A stretch of DNA of 64,000 nt from Auanema rhodensis (GCA_964057225.1 OZ059895.1:5952001-6016000), one strand, 5' to 3'. Positions 41,601 to 55,168 are shown, counted from the first letter of the stretch. Made by a program: numbers and translations. Notes: a model not told the origin generated them from the sequence alone.

Positions 41601-41814
41601 AAAAACTATTAACCTCCGATGGTGCTGTCTCGAAAATTCGAATCAAATGATCTAAATGATGCTGACTGGGTGGTACTACACGGTATACTTTGAAAATGCT
41701 ATAAAACAATGTAATTACTGCTGTTGAAACTTAATGAGCTTACTCTTCGGTATCATTTTGCACAGCTAAGCATAAAGGTATGAGCAGCAGAAAGATTTGA
41801 AACCGTCGAATCAT
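38689..41814 (-). CDS. Secreted M14A zinc carboxypeptidase with C-terminal ShKT domain
   Basis: Extracellular metallocarboxypeptidase. A signal peptide (MIRRFQIFLLLIPLCLA) starts at 41814 directly after ATGTTACAG, a trans-splice-type acceptor. The propeptide contains FKVYRVVPPSQHHLDHLI. The catalytic domain shows the zinc ligands HAREW (in VILDAGIHAREWTAVHTAMY), VFPVLNPDGYEFTRTD, the substrate-binding Arg in VDLNRNFGFRF, the third zinc His in YITLHAYSQLW, and the catalytic Glu in YSYTIELRPTYE. After WAGIQVVIDEV comes a ShKT domain (CSDRLAGCQSWIKSS, then IRDCAKTCNLC) with six Cys, ending KIAVV. The same architecture occurs in C. elegans SURO-1 and relatives, linked to cuticle assembly and body shape. 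Confidence 0.92.
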
Positions 41815-44800
41815 CTGTAACATGTAGATAGCTTTCACAATCAGCCGTAATCGAATTGAATAAAGACACAGAGTAGATGTTGAAGATGAAATTCGAGTTC
41901 CAGATAAGTTACAGAAAATAAAAGTTCGACTTGACAAGTATGAGCAAAAAGAGAATGTGACCAATTAAAATAGTTAAATTCTGTCTTCTCCTTTTGATGT
42001 CTTCAATCTTTAATGATTTTTTTCTTAATTCATAAAACGAGGAAGAAAAACGAGTTTTAAATATGAACTATACTATGCACGTCCTTTGTGATATAATCAG
42101 ATGAAACACTGAGTCCAACACTGTAGTTATAACGAATTGGGAAGCTCAGCACATCATCTAACTTCCAGGTCAATTAGAACAAATAGAAAAATTAAATATT
42201 GCTTTGATATATAATTCATTTTTGTTAAAACAAGTTAAAAAAAGAATTGTTTAACAATTAGTAAAAATAGTTATAAAATTTCTGAAAACAAATTTTGAAT
42301 TAAGAAGAAAACGATGAAGTTCTTCCTTCAATAAATTATGAATAAGTTTTAGAGGTAATTCTTATTTAGCAGATGAACTCCGATTCAGATACGATGTGCA
42401 GAAAAATGAAAATATTTCGGTAATATAAGAAATGTTAACACTGATATTATTATGAAGTAATTAAATTAGATGGATGTGTAGAACAAAACTGAGAATAAGA
42501 TATGCCATAGATGTATATTCACACACAACGTCAAGGAGGAACATAAGGAGGACGTTGAGATGTGGAGACATTGAAGATAGAACAGAAGCTACGATTCTTG
42601 ATGCATTTCACTGTGATGCCACGGTTGAAGAGTAGCAAATGGATCTGGTTCTTCTTCGCTGGGTTTCAACCATGAAGTATACGTCTACAGATGCCATCGA
42701 ACAACCAAGAATGAAGTTATTATCGTCTTGCTAGGCTTTTTTCTTGTCTCTCTGTGTCTCTCTTTTTGTCTATTTATCTCTAATTCTCTTTTCATTTCTC
42801 GTTTTGTTTCCATCCTTGCTATGTTGTGGTGACCTCGACGACAAATTCAAGCCCGAAATACTGAAAAAAGGAAAGAAAAACGAATAAGAAATAATTGGAT
42901 CGTTATCCATATAAGCTAGATATAGTTGTGGAAAAGAGATGAATCAAATAGAACATGAATAAAAAAGTGATGAAATGAATATACGTTTCATGATGATACG
43001 ACTAACTACTATAGAAAACGATCCTAAGAACGTCAATCAGTCGTTATCCTTCGGTAGCTTTGTCTAAGATATTGATACCGTTGTTTTATATCCAATAAAG
43101 TCGTTTGCAACTTTTAACTTAATAGCTGGCGGATCGAAAAAGAAAGTTCAATTTAAAAAAAAAAAGGAAGTAAAACAGGAAGACGAAGACCCAGTAAAAC
43201 AGGAAGAAGAAGACCCCTAGGCACGTTGTGGTCAAGTTGCTCTGTTGCTGTCACATTCAAGCCTGAAGTTCAATCATTCTTTTTTGGAAGCTTAAGCTGT
43301 TTTTATTAAAAGTTAAAGCATTGATGTCATGTAACAATATGAGTCAAGAAACACTGATCTTGAGAATAGATTCTCATGCTACACTAGACTATGAATTGTG
43401 ATTCAGACTGCAGTGCATAGGTTCTCATCCATCATCCTAACACTGTTCAAAGAATTCAACGAGTGTATTACAAATCCGGTGTTATGACAAATCCATTAAT
43501 AAACATTCGTTGTTGCTTCAATTGAAGATTATGATCTAGTAACGATGGCATTCTTTCAACTCTGACGAGAACGGATCTTCTTGGTTTCAGATTCACATTC
43601 AGGTTGCAACAAAGAAGAACAAGAAGTCCATAGTAATCATATTAATGCATTAACAGACTTTTAAAACTATGAAAGATTTAAGATACGAATACAGTCTAGA
43701 TTTTACAAGGTTTCCTTCGGCATAACACAAAAGAAGCCATGGGCAAGCAGAGAAAGAAACATTGTTGTTCTATGGAATTGTTATTGGAAACAAATTACAA
43801 TGTGTTTGTTTTTTTCTGATCTTCTTGATATGATCATCATTACTTAATGTTGTATGAATTAAACATATACTTGAACACGAAGCTTGAATGAAAACATCTA
43901 AGTTTTATTAATTAAAACGTCAGCAACCCAGAAAGCTAGCACATACACGGAAACGGGTTCTGTATCTTTTTTTTCTTCATCTTTCTAAGTGACTAGAGTA
44001 AAGTAGCTGGCTGGCATTAGCAGTCGTATCTAAAGTTAGGCAAAGAAAGCGGTGAATGACAGATATAGGAATTGTTTGGCAAATCATAGAAAGTCCATCA
44101 TCTATATCAGTATAGTTTCTTATACCAGATTTTATGACTATTTCTTTAAATTCCACGAAAATTTGGTCGTTTTCCTTTTTTTTAATCTTTTAAAAATTTC
44201 TCTGAAAAATAGTAGAACGGCGTTAAACTTCATATATAAAGATTACAATAAAGCTTTATCTTCTTCACATACTTTTTAATTTATTATCTGCATGCTCAAT
44301 GAATAATATAAACGGAGTGTTCAATATTAGTAAGATAACAGATTATATATATATTTTTTACGTAAAACTATTTGAAAAATTAATAAACATAGAAAGTTCA
44401 CACAAAAAAAAAAACATTTTTTTTATACCTCAAAAAAATTAGGATTTTCACCCTAAAGTACAACCTAACCAGTTACAACAGATAAATCAGATTCTTGATC
44501 ACAAAAAAGAGGCGTAGAAGTGATGAAAAGCTTTCAAGTTTTTTATAAATGTATTTTCTTTTGGAATGCTGTTTTCACCTTTCCACGAAAACGTCACTAT
44601 TTTGATTTACAACTTTTCCGGAGTGTTTATAATTTTCTTACGTTTTCGAACAAAATTTAAAATAGAAAACAAAAAATAAAATCTGAAAACGAAATTATCC
44701 TTCAGACCTCCAATAAATAAGTTTAAAAAAAAAGATATATATTATGAAAAGATTTTTTACAAATTTCAGCTGAAAAGTCTTATCTTAATCACAACTCGTT

Positions 44801-45376
44801 TTCTCTTTCATATTGACTGTAATGCCATATAAAGAAAAGCTATATGAAGAAGATAATAAATTAGAAAACATTTACTTTTTTTCTTTTACAGGTAAAACAG
44901 TGAACGAGAAAAACGGTTATGCTGAAGAATGTCTGATAATTTCGAAATAGTGAGGGACATAAAGTAATAACTACTGTTATATAATATACATATAAGTACA
45001 TTATAGTTTACAAGCCAATTTGCACAAAAACGTGAAGCTTATCTTTTTTAAAAAACAATATCAAAATATTTTATATAACTACTTTTCAGAATTAGTTTCA
45101 ATGTATTTATCTATTCATCAAGCTATAATACTAAAATTATTTTAATTTGAAACTTGGCGTTTTTTTCTGACTACAGTATTTTTGGCTCGAATCTGCTAAT
45201 AATTGTGCTCTAACGCTAATAGTTTGACCTAGTTCACTCGCGTCGTTTACTTCCACATTTAAAACATTTTGAAATAGTTGTTTTTGCAATGTTGTATACG
45301 GTGGAAGAATGTTGATTTTGAACTTACTTTAACCAAATTATTATTCCACTTTCTTATGCTTTTACTATAATAGAAA
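41815..45376. other. 3.5-kb spacer between divergent genes
   Basis: Mostly A/T-rich. It contains the pyrimidine tract around 42730-42800, two diverged related stretches (about 42825-42870 and 43218-43265, sharing GTTGTGG and ATTCAAGCC), and a possible tiny two-exon gene at 42990-43213. The promoter of the bromodomain gene is at the right end. No confident gene. Confidence 0.4.
42990..43213 (+). CDS. Possible 52-residue acidic/basic microprotein (weak)
   Basis: Tentative model: exon 42990 to about 43053 (MMIRLTTIENDPKNVNQSLS), an intron GTAGCT...TTAATAG, then an exon reading GGSKKKVQFKKKKEVKQ and EDEDPVKQEEEDP before a TAG at 43211-43213. The tail repeats VKQED/VKQEE, two copies of the SUMO-acceptor consensus (hydrophobic-K-x-E) next to an NLS-like Lys run. 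No homolog is recognised, and expression is not shown. It may equally be chance or a relic. Confidence 0.2.
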
Positions 45377-47717
45377 ATGACGGCGGACGAAGAAGAGATT
45401 GAAAGAAAGTCAATGGTTGGTTCTGCTCCTACCAGGAGGAGTTCTTCTGCTACAACCCCAAGACCTCAAAGTATGTTTTAAATTTTTTTATTTATTTTGT
45501 TAATTAATATATTATTTTTTAAAGGAGGTGCATCTCTTCGCGTATCTCTAAAAAGTGATAGGAAGCGGAAGCGAGAAGTTGAATCGGAAGATGAGAGTGA
45601 TAAGAATGAGGTAGTTTTTAAGATAAATTTAGTTCTCTAGTGAAATTTATTTGAAGAATGATAGTGATGCAGATTCATCTAATGATGAAACCGAAGAGAA
45701 CACTGCCGTTGTTGGAAAGAAAAAAAAAGTATGTTTTATTTGCCGCCTCGCAATTAATAAGTTATCTTCAGAGAAGAAGAGCTTCAAAATTACTCACAGA
45801 TTCTGTTGCTCGTAAGAAAAGAAATGAAGCTAGGAAGTCTGCCGCAGTAGAACGTGTTGTTCCTGTTCCTGAATCTCCAGAGGCAAAGACTCCAACTCCC
45901 GAACCGGAGCCTGAGCCAGTTATTAAACCTCCATCAGTTCGACAGTAAGCTTTTTTTATAGATGACACTGTAAGTGAATATAATTTAAAGATACACCGCG
46001 TTTCAATTGATGTGCGATCATTTGCTGCGTAAAATCCAGTCCAAGGACCCTGAAGAGTTTTTTGCTTTTCCCGTAACCCCTTCAATGGCTCCAGATTACC
46101 ATACAATAATCACTCACCCTATGGACTTTATTTCTATGAGGTATTTTTAAAGTTTCTTCAAGTTCTATCAATTTTTTTAGGAACAAAATTGAAGATGATA
46201 AATATGAAAATATTCATCAGATGAAGGCAGATGCTGAATTAATTGTTTCCAATGCATTGACCTATAATAACGCAAACACGGTTATTTCTAGACTAGATAT
46301 TTTTGTTTATGTTTTTTTTTGCAGGTTTATCACTTAGCGGCTACTCGCCTGTCCACTATTACTAAGTATTATTTTTCTGAAAATTATATTCGATATATTT
46401 TCCATACTCTGCCTTTTGCTAATCAAGTGAGTGCACATATCTGTTATATATTTTAAGGTGTGATCTAGGTATCACTGGAGAAGGTTGGATTGACTCCGTT
46501 AATGCCTATTCCTCGATGGGAAAATAGAAAACGGGATTTGGTGAGAGATTCAATGACAGCAGAAGATTGTAAAAATATGGCTGATAATGCAGTTAAACAA
46601 AAACTCTCCACGAGAGTACCACCAAAAATAGCATTTGTAGATAATAAGGTGAGTATAAGATATAACATCATGAATTATATAATTATATTAGGGTGGCGCT
46701 ACCACATTAAATATCATCGCCGAGACGGAACATAAGCCTCTCAGACTAATTGACATTATCGGCCCTCTTGAGGAAGGAAATCCTGGGATGTTAACTCTTG
46801 GGGATCACAGGTAAATTTTGAATATAGATCTCTTTGTTTATTACGTATTTGAGATTATCCTCTGTTTCTGCTATAAATTATCTTAATTATGGGCCCTTCT
46901 GCTCGTTTGCCCCTCAATATGATTCAACATGGGCGTCGTTAACTAAAAAAGATTCTGATCTGTTGTTACGGTAAAAATATAAAAGTTTCTGTTTGCTGAA
47001 TGTGTTTTATTGAAGAACTTACGGAGATAGATCTACTGCTTCAGAAGTTATGTCTTTAAGAAATATGGTTGCTGATTCGAGTGATCAATTTATTAAAGTT
47101 GTTGACGATATGCTTGATACATTAACTAATGGGGAACATAGGAAAACCTTAAATGTTCTTGAGAAGAAAGTAGTAATGGTGAAATGTTTTTTTCACTATT
47201 TTCAACTGTCAATTTATTTCATTCTAGCCTAAAGGATCAGAACCTGTACAGGAACTTTTAGACGATGTTGAGACTTTAGAGAATATTGGTATTGATACTT
47301 CGTTCATTAACGATATTCGGCAAAGTCTTCATGCTTCCAAGAATACCAGTATTCAGGTAATTCAAATCAAAATTCAATTTTTGTACATTTTTTTTATAGG
47401 CACAATTAGACCAATCGGGTCAAGCTATAATGGATTTACAACGGTTACAGTATGAACGATTATCTAAGCAGCCTCCCACTACCTTGAATAAGGCTAGTCA
47501 ACCTTCAGCTGTTGAAATGCAATTGGCTGGTAATGTTCAGCAACAATTGACTTCACAGGTATTGTTCAAAATCAACTTCCAACATTGAAATATTATTAAG
47601 GTATCTAATCATATACCCCCTGGACAGCTGGTTTCTGCTCCTACAATTCATAATGCTATAGGAATTCAGCAAGATGAGTTCGACATGGATATCTTAGGAG
47701 AGTTCTTTGTAACATAA
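45377..47717 (+). CDS. swsn-9: BRD7/BRD9-like bromodomain protein of SWI/SNF complexes
   Basis: Chromatin reader of PBAF or non-canonical BAF remodelling complexes. The N-terminus is charged with an NLS (SDRKRKREVESEDESD) and a Pro/Glu run (PTPEPEPEPVIKPP). The bromodomain spans QLMCDHLLRKIQSKDPEEFF, AFPVTPSMAPDYHTIITHPM, DFISMRNKIEDDKYEN and the acetyl-lysine Asn in LTYNNANTVYH. The BRD7/9-specific DUF3512 region follows: YGPFCSFAPQYDSTWASLTK, KKDSDLLLRTYGDRST and LQYERLSKQPPTTLN. Introns are short, and several use AAAG acceptors (for example at 45524 and 45989). Its stop lies 290 bp before the FANCI start. Confidence 0.93.
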
Positions 47718-48007
47718 TTAATTACGTTTTACACTCTCTTGTTTATGCATCTATTTACATCTCATAACTAATTACTGGTTAAGGTGCAATTCCTTTGTAT
47801 ATAAACTGCATTATTTGTTTTCAAACATCATTTATCTTCTAATTTATTTCTTCATCAAACTTTTGTAAACATAGTTTGCGATAACACAATAATATCTCGA
47901 TGCATAAACTTCCTTTTCATTATCTCTAGTTTGATTTTGGTGTTTCCGATATTATCCAAACCCAACTGTTGGTGAACCATTGTGTTTAATTCTATAATTA
48001 CATCTAG

Positions 48008-51000
48008 ATGACACAAGAATTAAGTTCGGTTTCAATATCAGCTACACAGAAGACCAGAGCAAATATTGGAACTTTCTTGAATGATTTTTCTGAAAAATAT
48101 AAACAGGTGGGAGACATAATGTCTGAGGTTTTGTCATGTTTAGTTCACCAGGTTGAAAACATAGAGAAAGAAGACATAGAACCTCGACTTCTAAGTCAAA
48201 TAAGAAATTACATTAGACAAATTCATGATGAAAAAAGAAGAGTTCGTTTGATGAGATTTGTTTCAAGTCTTTTATTTGATTGTAGGACAGAATTCATAAA
48301 TATATTTGTGCTGATTCAGACAAAGAGGGTAAATTTTTAGAATCCTTCGTTTCTACATGGTCTGTACTTATTCTCAAACAACATTCTAAGCTGTGTTAAA
48401 GGTTTCAAGCTCTTAGATTGCTAGATGAAGATGTAGGAGACAAACGATTTGCAACAATGGCATTAATCTTTCGAAAAGTGAAGATATGCCATCTCCCAGT
48501 TTATGTTTTTGTCAGTATTTATAATATTTTAGTAGCTGAGGTAGTAAAGTAAATAACTGTATAATTACGACATTGCTTGTACTAGATTGAGAAATGCACG
48601 ACTCCAGAATTGAAAGATTTAGTGAAATTTATTGATGACTCAATTGGAGATGATACAAATCCAACAAAAAGGTAACAAGTTTGCCTATATTATTTTTTAT
48701 TTTAGGCTAATGATTGTTTCTAATAATAATCGTTTAGATGGAGAGATTGTATTCTTCTACTTCTAACCAAAGTTAAGAAAACGCCTAGAGTATGCTCCAT
48801 CATTTCATTTAAAATACTTGAAAATTTTAATGTAGATTTCATCTGGAACGTCAACGATGGATGGCAAAGATTTTACTGAAAATATATTGAATGAATGGTT
48901 GATTAGATCCCAACATAGTGCAGTCTTTAACCATGTTGTATCCATAGCGATGTAAGTGCTTTATCAAACCATACTGCTTAAAACATTGGATTAAGATCAA
49001 TGGATAGCAAGTTTATTGTTGAAAAATTCATGACAAACTACTTACTGGAAAGAATTGATGAAGAAGAAGATAAAGTTCTCTTAACCATGAAAGCAATATG
49101 CTTACTAGAAATTGCCAATGAAAAACAGTCAGAAAATAATATTGTTTCAAATTAGTTAACAATTTATTTATAGATGTGATAGAATTCTGAGAGCTCTGAC
49201 AACCGTCTGGCCATTTAGAGAAAATGAATCTTCTAACAATCTTTTATCTTGCATGGAATTATTATCCAAAACGCTCTCAGAACATCCTACGGTTTCAAAA
49301 GTGTTCATGGCCTTCTTTAAAGTGCATTATATCTCTTCTAAATTCAATAATCAGATACAATGTTCCAGATTCAAAAAGGAGAAGTTTTGAGCAGCTCTTT
49401 TGCGTTTTGTACCCTTTTATGTATATGCGGAATCGAAAGATACAAGGTTTCTTGTTTTCCTCATATGAGATTATACTTTATTATTTATTCAAGTACACAT
49501 TGTTTCCGATCGTAAAACGAACTATATTGAAAGTTTGGAAATTTGATGACGATGTTTCTGACATTGGGTGGGTTGAAGCTTGTAATTGTGCTGACTATCC
49601 AGACAAAGTTCGCAAGCAGGTATGAAATATCGAATGTTTTTGCATATAATAACTTTTTCGTTATTACAGATCGAACATGTTGTTGATTTATTCGTTGATG
49701 AGGCTTGGTGGAAACTTTTAGGAACTCCAGTTTTATGTCTTGCTCAATCTATGCTGGAAAGTTCTACATCGAAAGAGGTTCAATTGTATTTTATTAAATG
49801 TTATTTAAAACATTTTATTTAGATTATTATTGTCGATGGTCGTGTTGCTGGTGGTCCAAAAATATGGCTTTTTGCAAAAGAGATAATGTTGAAAGTAAGA
49901 TATATCTTGAAACATATGCCTATCGTTGACTTCAGTGTCTTCTCTCTCAACAAAATGCTATTGAAACTCATTTATCCTATCTTTTGCAATATATTGCATC
50001 AACTTCATCTTTGGAATCTGCATTAGTTTTGATTGGTTTTTAACTTTTCTGGATTACCTTTATTTATTATTTTTTTTAGATGTTTTATTAGAAGTTGTTA
50101 AAAGATGTTCAGTAGAGGTACTGAGTAACTGGAAGCTATTAGACGGTATAATTTCTAATCTTATATTAAACTGTGAACAAGAAACCTAGGTCTATTTGAT
50201 TATGTCTGTAGAATGAGACGAGATGTAGCTATTTCGTTGATTCGCTGTTTGTTACCTATAATCAGCAATAGGTCCCAATTGCGTGAAGCTTTATTTCGTA
50301 GTTTGAAGGTTGTATTAATCTTTTTGATTGTCCTTCTTATTATTGCTTTCAGAAAGATCTAATAGATCCTAATAAGGTTACTGCCGCAGTTCCTATTCTT
50401 CTTTTACTTTTGAGAAGCGTTTGTAAAAGAAAAACTGCTGCCATGAAGGATGGACAGTTGTCTCAATCTTTTGGTAGCTTCTCCACACAGGTTTCTTTTT
50501 TTAGATATTTTATCTTCATGTTTTCTGATTTTAGTGTTTATCACAAATGGGCCTAAAGCGTGGTACTGACGACTCTCTGAGTCTGGAAATAGTTGGAATC
50601 CTTAAACGTTGTCTAACTCAACCAACTGTCACCAAGTATGAACTAAAATAAAAATTGTTCTTAAATTAATTTAAAATATAGGATTGCTTTCTACGATGGA
50701 GTATGTGAAGCTGCAAGTAGAACTCCTTCTTTAGTCACACCGTTTTTGGAAATGTTAATTGCACATGCTTCCACCAGTAATTTTTTTCTTAAATGATTGT
50801 GAAAATATTTTTATTTAGCTCCGGCTTGGACGCCTGAAGCAATGGTTGCGTCGTCTCAGGATGTAACTTTTCTCAGAGAGCCTATGCCTCATCTAATTCA
50901 GGTATGCCTTTGAATTGTTTCTCTTTTTTTATTTTATATAAATATTCAGGCTTTGGAACTTTTAATGTGTGAAACGTTAGCTGCTGCAAATAATGAAAAT

Positions 51001-53698
51001 GCATCACAAGTTAATGATGTTTTGATCAACCGTGTAACTCAATTATTAAGTACATGGGTGGCAGATGCAGCAATTAAAGATATGACAGATTTATGTAAGA
51101 ACAGGATATATAAAGATTTTGTACTTTTTTTTTCCAGCACTCGATAAAGTAGCTGAATGGGATCCAGCTACAAAATCGGGAAGACAGACTTTGGTATTTG
51201 CTCATATGATGTGTAGCCTTTACAATATGTTGATAGAGCATGTTTGGAGGAGAGTTGCTATCTTAAATAGGTTTTGTTACTGATTTAAATCATTATATTA
51301 TTTATTATTTAGACCGGATGACAAAGATTATCTTATTGCTATTCTAAATCGTCGACGAGAACTACAAGATGTTCTTTCCGAAAAAACAATTAAAAGAAAA
51401 GAAACTAAAGGTAAATTTTGTTTTTTCATCGAAGATTATTTTTCATTTAGCCAGATCAAATGACAAAAAAGTTGAGCTAGACTTAGATCAATGCCAAATT
51501 TTAACCAGTGCCGATACTATTTCTGAAATGCTTAATAAAACAATGGAAATGTATGTTGTATTATGCTTAGAACTGATACAATTCTTATTTTTAAGTGAAG
51601 CCGAAACTAATGAATTGTATGTTGTGAAAGAAGATCTTCTGTTTTGGTGCGTCGAAAGAGCTTGTACATTGAGCAAGGTAATATTGATAATCGATTCAAA
51701 CTTAATTTCAAATTCAGTTCCTTAGTCAATCTCATCACCCTCTTCATTCAATGATCTCTAATACAAGTAGTTTAGCCAATATTGGATTGTATGACTTTGT
51801 TTCTTATCTGTTATTATAAGTTTATTTAGTAAGCTGATGACCTTTTATACCGGCTCTGATTGCGTGGATTGGATTCGAGAAATACCATCATTTGAATCGA
51901 GCAAGACTGAGGCCATTATTGCTTACAGTAACATCGTGCGATATTTTTGTGGGAAATTCACAAATTATCCCGAAAGGGTTACGCAGCTGTGTTAGCGAAA
52001 AGATTGATTAATGAAAAATTAAATTTTTTTTAGGGCAACGTCCAGAATCAGAAGGTTCAGTAGGCTCCTCCTCAGAAAACACAGGAAGTGGAGGAATAAA
52101 TGGTATTCTCGTACGACAAGTTCATCTTCTAATGACGAAAACGTATTTATCTGTTGTTACTCTTGAAAGAGGAACTGATGATCCTGTGGACAAGAAGAAA
52201 CATTCGGGGGAGTTTGAGAAACAAGCGAAAGCTATTATCAATGTATATCATACTTTTTTGATCTAAATAATTTTACTTATGTTTCTAGGCTTCGTCTTCT
52301 ATTCTCACCGTAACTAGTAATAGAAAAACTTATAACGCTGCTTTCAAGTTTCTTTTAAGAAGTTTAGAAAAAATGAGTTTTAGTAGGCTATTATTATTAT
52401 ATCTATCATTTACATAGTTTGATTTGTTCAGGCAATGCGACTATTCTTAGAGATTTGTTAAAATTTGTATCTTATCTTGCAATTCAAGCTGCTGATTCGG
52501 ATCATTTGGTATCTGTTTCGATGTGTACTTTGGCAGATGATGTGATTGAGCATTTAAGTGAAGAAGTATTTCAATTTTTTTGTTGGTTTCATTTATGAAT
52601 CTTCAGGGTGACCCTCAATCGTATGCTTTCATTGACAACTTTTCCAATCAAGCTGTGTGTGACTTCCTCATTACTACAACCGAAAAGCTATTAATGTCGG
52701 TTAAACATGTAGTCGTTTTTGCTTCCGAGTTCTACACGAAAGACAACGCAAGTAAGCATCTCTAGGTTTATTTTCTCTTATTTCATGTTGTTAAGTTGAC
52801 ACCTTGGCATCCCATGCAATTACTAAATGTGAAGAATGTTGTGATGTGGTCAGCCGTTTGTTACAACTACATACCCAATTCCATGTTCATAAAGAGAAAG
52901 TGGCACAGGCACTTACTTTTTTGTATTCATCCTTGGATGCTCCAGTGGAGATGGTTTGATATATCCAACATTTAAAAAAATGGAGAGTTTTAAGCTTTTA
53001 AACAATGCTAAGATCATTCCTGAAATGATAGAGTGGGAGTGCATCGACAAATTAGCAGCTTTACTGAAAAAAAAGGTTAACAGTATGTTGTTTGGATTTT
53101 ATAATTTTTATTTACAGATTCACTCTATCATGGCAATTGCTGATGAAAAAGTGGGACTATTGGCTCCGAATGAAATTACTAGTAATAATAAGAAAACTCA
53201 GTTAGTTTTTGAAATGTTACTATATTTTAATTCATATTTTCTAAGAGTTGCCAAAGCAAAAAGAGATGAAACCACATATGTGAAATACGTAAGAACGAGA
53301 GAAACTCTGCAAAGCAGAGTTCTTCTTTTATGTCGTGCTCTGAAGGACGAACGCTTGAATCTGCAAATCCGTGTAAGGGGTTACCAAAATGATACATCTC
53401 ATTCCCGTTGTTTCAGGGAAATTCTATTGGAATTCGCGATTTTCGAATTAATCAGGGTATTTTTGAAGCAAAAATTGCGGCAAACAAAGATGAAGAAGAA
53501 AATGAAAGTGAGGATTCTGATGAAGATAATGAGAAGAGCCAGAATCCTTCAAAGCGTGCTCGATTATCTCCCGAATCCGAAGCACCACAAAATGAAACCG
53601 ACGCTGATGTCACTATGCCATCAGATGATGAGGAAGAAATTGCAAAAGAAGATGGTGCTTCTGATAACGATGACTTGAATATGAGCAAAGTATATTAA
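48008..53698 (+). CDS. fnci-1: Fanconi anaemia group I protein (FANCI)
   Basis: DNA-damage protein that pairs with FANCD2 on DNA and becomes monoubiquitinated during interstrand crosslink repair. The ATG at 48008 lies directly after ACATCTAG. About 25 short exons join in frame to a solenoid protein of roughly human length. Matching blocks include KKTPRISSGTSTMDGKDFTE, VLSSSFAFCTLLCICGIERY, WWKLLGTPVLCLAQSMLES, LDGLFDYVCRMRRDVAISLI, LSLEIVGILKRCLTQPTVTK and TTYVKYVRTRETLQSRVLLL. The Lys in LIDPNKVTAAVPILLL (codon 50374-50376) aligns with human K523, and an SQ/TQ cluster (LSQSF, STQCLSQ) follows. The C-terminus is acidic with an NLS-like SKRAR. Two introns near 49290-49490, both 47 bp, are needed to keep frame. 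Confidence 0.9.
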
Positions 53699-54109
53699 AA
53701 TTAGGTTATTTTATAAGGAAAAAACAAATTAATATTTTCTTTGATTTAAGTTTCACTAACATCTGCATGCTATATTTCAACCATGCATTCTTCTACTACC
53801 TCAGGGATATGCAAATGATACTATCAATTAACCTTCAAGGATTCTTTATTTTTTGCATGTATTTTCTGTATATACGTTTCCTACAAAATAAATACTACAT
53901 CAACTATTTGCTTATGCTTATTTGTCATTTGAATGAGTCTTAAACATTTAAGTCATGCTATACGCCTCATCAATTTAATCGTTGCCAAGACAACAGACCG
54001 ATAGGAATATAATATGATCATACCCTAAAGAGTTAGTAAAGCAGTACATTATTTTATTTGTTTTCAAATCTATTCTCTAATCTTTGAATAATTTAGGTAG
54101 TTAACATAC
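53699..54109. other. Intercistronic region, FANCI to CFAP97-like gene
   Basis: 411 bp of A/T-rich 3' UTR and spacer ending in ATAATTTAG 13 bp before the next ATG, compatible with trans-splicing. Confidence 0.4.
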
Positions 54110-54436
54110 ATGGAACAAATTAAACGGCATGAACAAATGCGGAACTACATTGCGCATCGTGAGAGAGTATGTAATATGAACAAAAAAGAATAAATTATTT
54201 TTATTATTATTATTCAGGTTCTTGAAACCAAAAGCGTTGTAAACTCTAGACCCCAAAGTCGGAGTAAAAGTGTTCCTACAAGAAAGAGCTCGGCTCAGGT
54301 AGGTATATTCATTGCTACACACTTTAACCCGAGTTTACAGATTGAACAGCAAAGAAAGATTAATCGAGAAAATCAACGATTACTGCAATCCTTGATTAAA
54401 ATATCGATAAATAAAAGTCCGTACTCTCAGAATTAG
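54110..54436 (+). CDS. Small basic coiled-coil protein, possibly CFAP97-like
   Basis: Three exons give a 77-residue protein: MEQIKRHEQMRNYIAHRER, a Ser/Arg/Lys linker (SRPQSRSKSVPTRKSS), and IEQQRKINRENQRLLQSLIK at the end. The R-x-NRENQ-RLL block resembles the conserved motif of CFAP97/Hemingway proteins, which are tied to cilia and sperm flagella in other animals, but the match is short. Frames and splice sites are clean, and a TTTAG acceptor lies 13 bp upstream. It could also be an unrelated coiled-coil microprotein. Confidence 0.5.
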
Positions 54437-55168
54437 AAGATAAACAGCAATTTATGCTATGTTAAATATAATGTTCCTGTAATAAAGTTTGTATTTCAAT
54501 TTTGTTAAACAGGAATCGTTCTCACGATGAATATTGAAAGAAATGAACACGTTAGTTAACATACTAGGTCATCGAATATAGTTGGCATTTTTTCCTTTAT
54601 GATCTACTTCTTAATATTTGCTTTTTGAAAATAATAAAACTCAATGCGTTCATAATTTCATTCCGAAATCGTGACTGATATTTCTTAATACAGTTCACGT
54701 TTGGCTAATTTTGGCAATTAATCAAAATTGTTTTCCGACAAATTTTTCTCATATTTGAAGACCTCAATAACCATCTCATAACTTAGACAATAAGATAAAT
54801 TGAAATTTTTTAAAGCATTTAATCTCTCGTAAAAATTGTATTATATATTTTAAATATAATATTTCTATGAAGTTTTAAGCGGAAAGCTTAATTTTCAAAG
54901 AATTGAAGGTCTGTGAAAATGGTCCCAAGCAGAATGATAGGTTTGAAAATTGGCATAGCGCCGTACATTTTTCGAAGATGCATCATAATATTTTACTTTT
55001 TTCTTTTAATTGTGTTTTTTCTTTTTTCCTTGAATTTTCGAGAGGAAACATGAAGATAGGATTCGTCTTTATTATGTTGTATACTCATCAAGTCTACAAA
55101 GCTGCTTTATAGATAGTTCTTCAGGGATCTCACTTTATACATTTCCGTAGACATATAAGCCGGTTAAA
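54437..55168. other. Spacer between CFAP97-like gene and SmB
   Basis: 732 bp, A/T-rich. An open frame at 54903-55112 has no recognisable similarity and is probably chance. A CCGTAG acceptor-like site precedes the SmB start. Confidence 0.4.

Noticed and set aside
48008-49620. Separate condensin subunit G gene before FANCI
   Set aside because: The HEAT-like segments first looked like NCAPG, but with correct 44-47-bp introns the whole region reads in frame and aligns to the FANCI N-terminal half.
49224-49625. 133-codon open frame read as one exon
   Set aside because: Homology to FANCI needs two 47-bp introns here and a different frame in the first part; the long frame is partly intronic.
54903-55112. 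69-codon plus-strand frame
   Set aside because: No recognisable similarity or splice context, and it lies in a low-complexity A/T-rich spacer.
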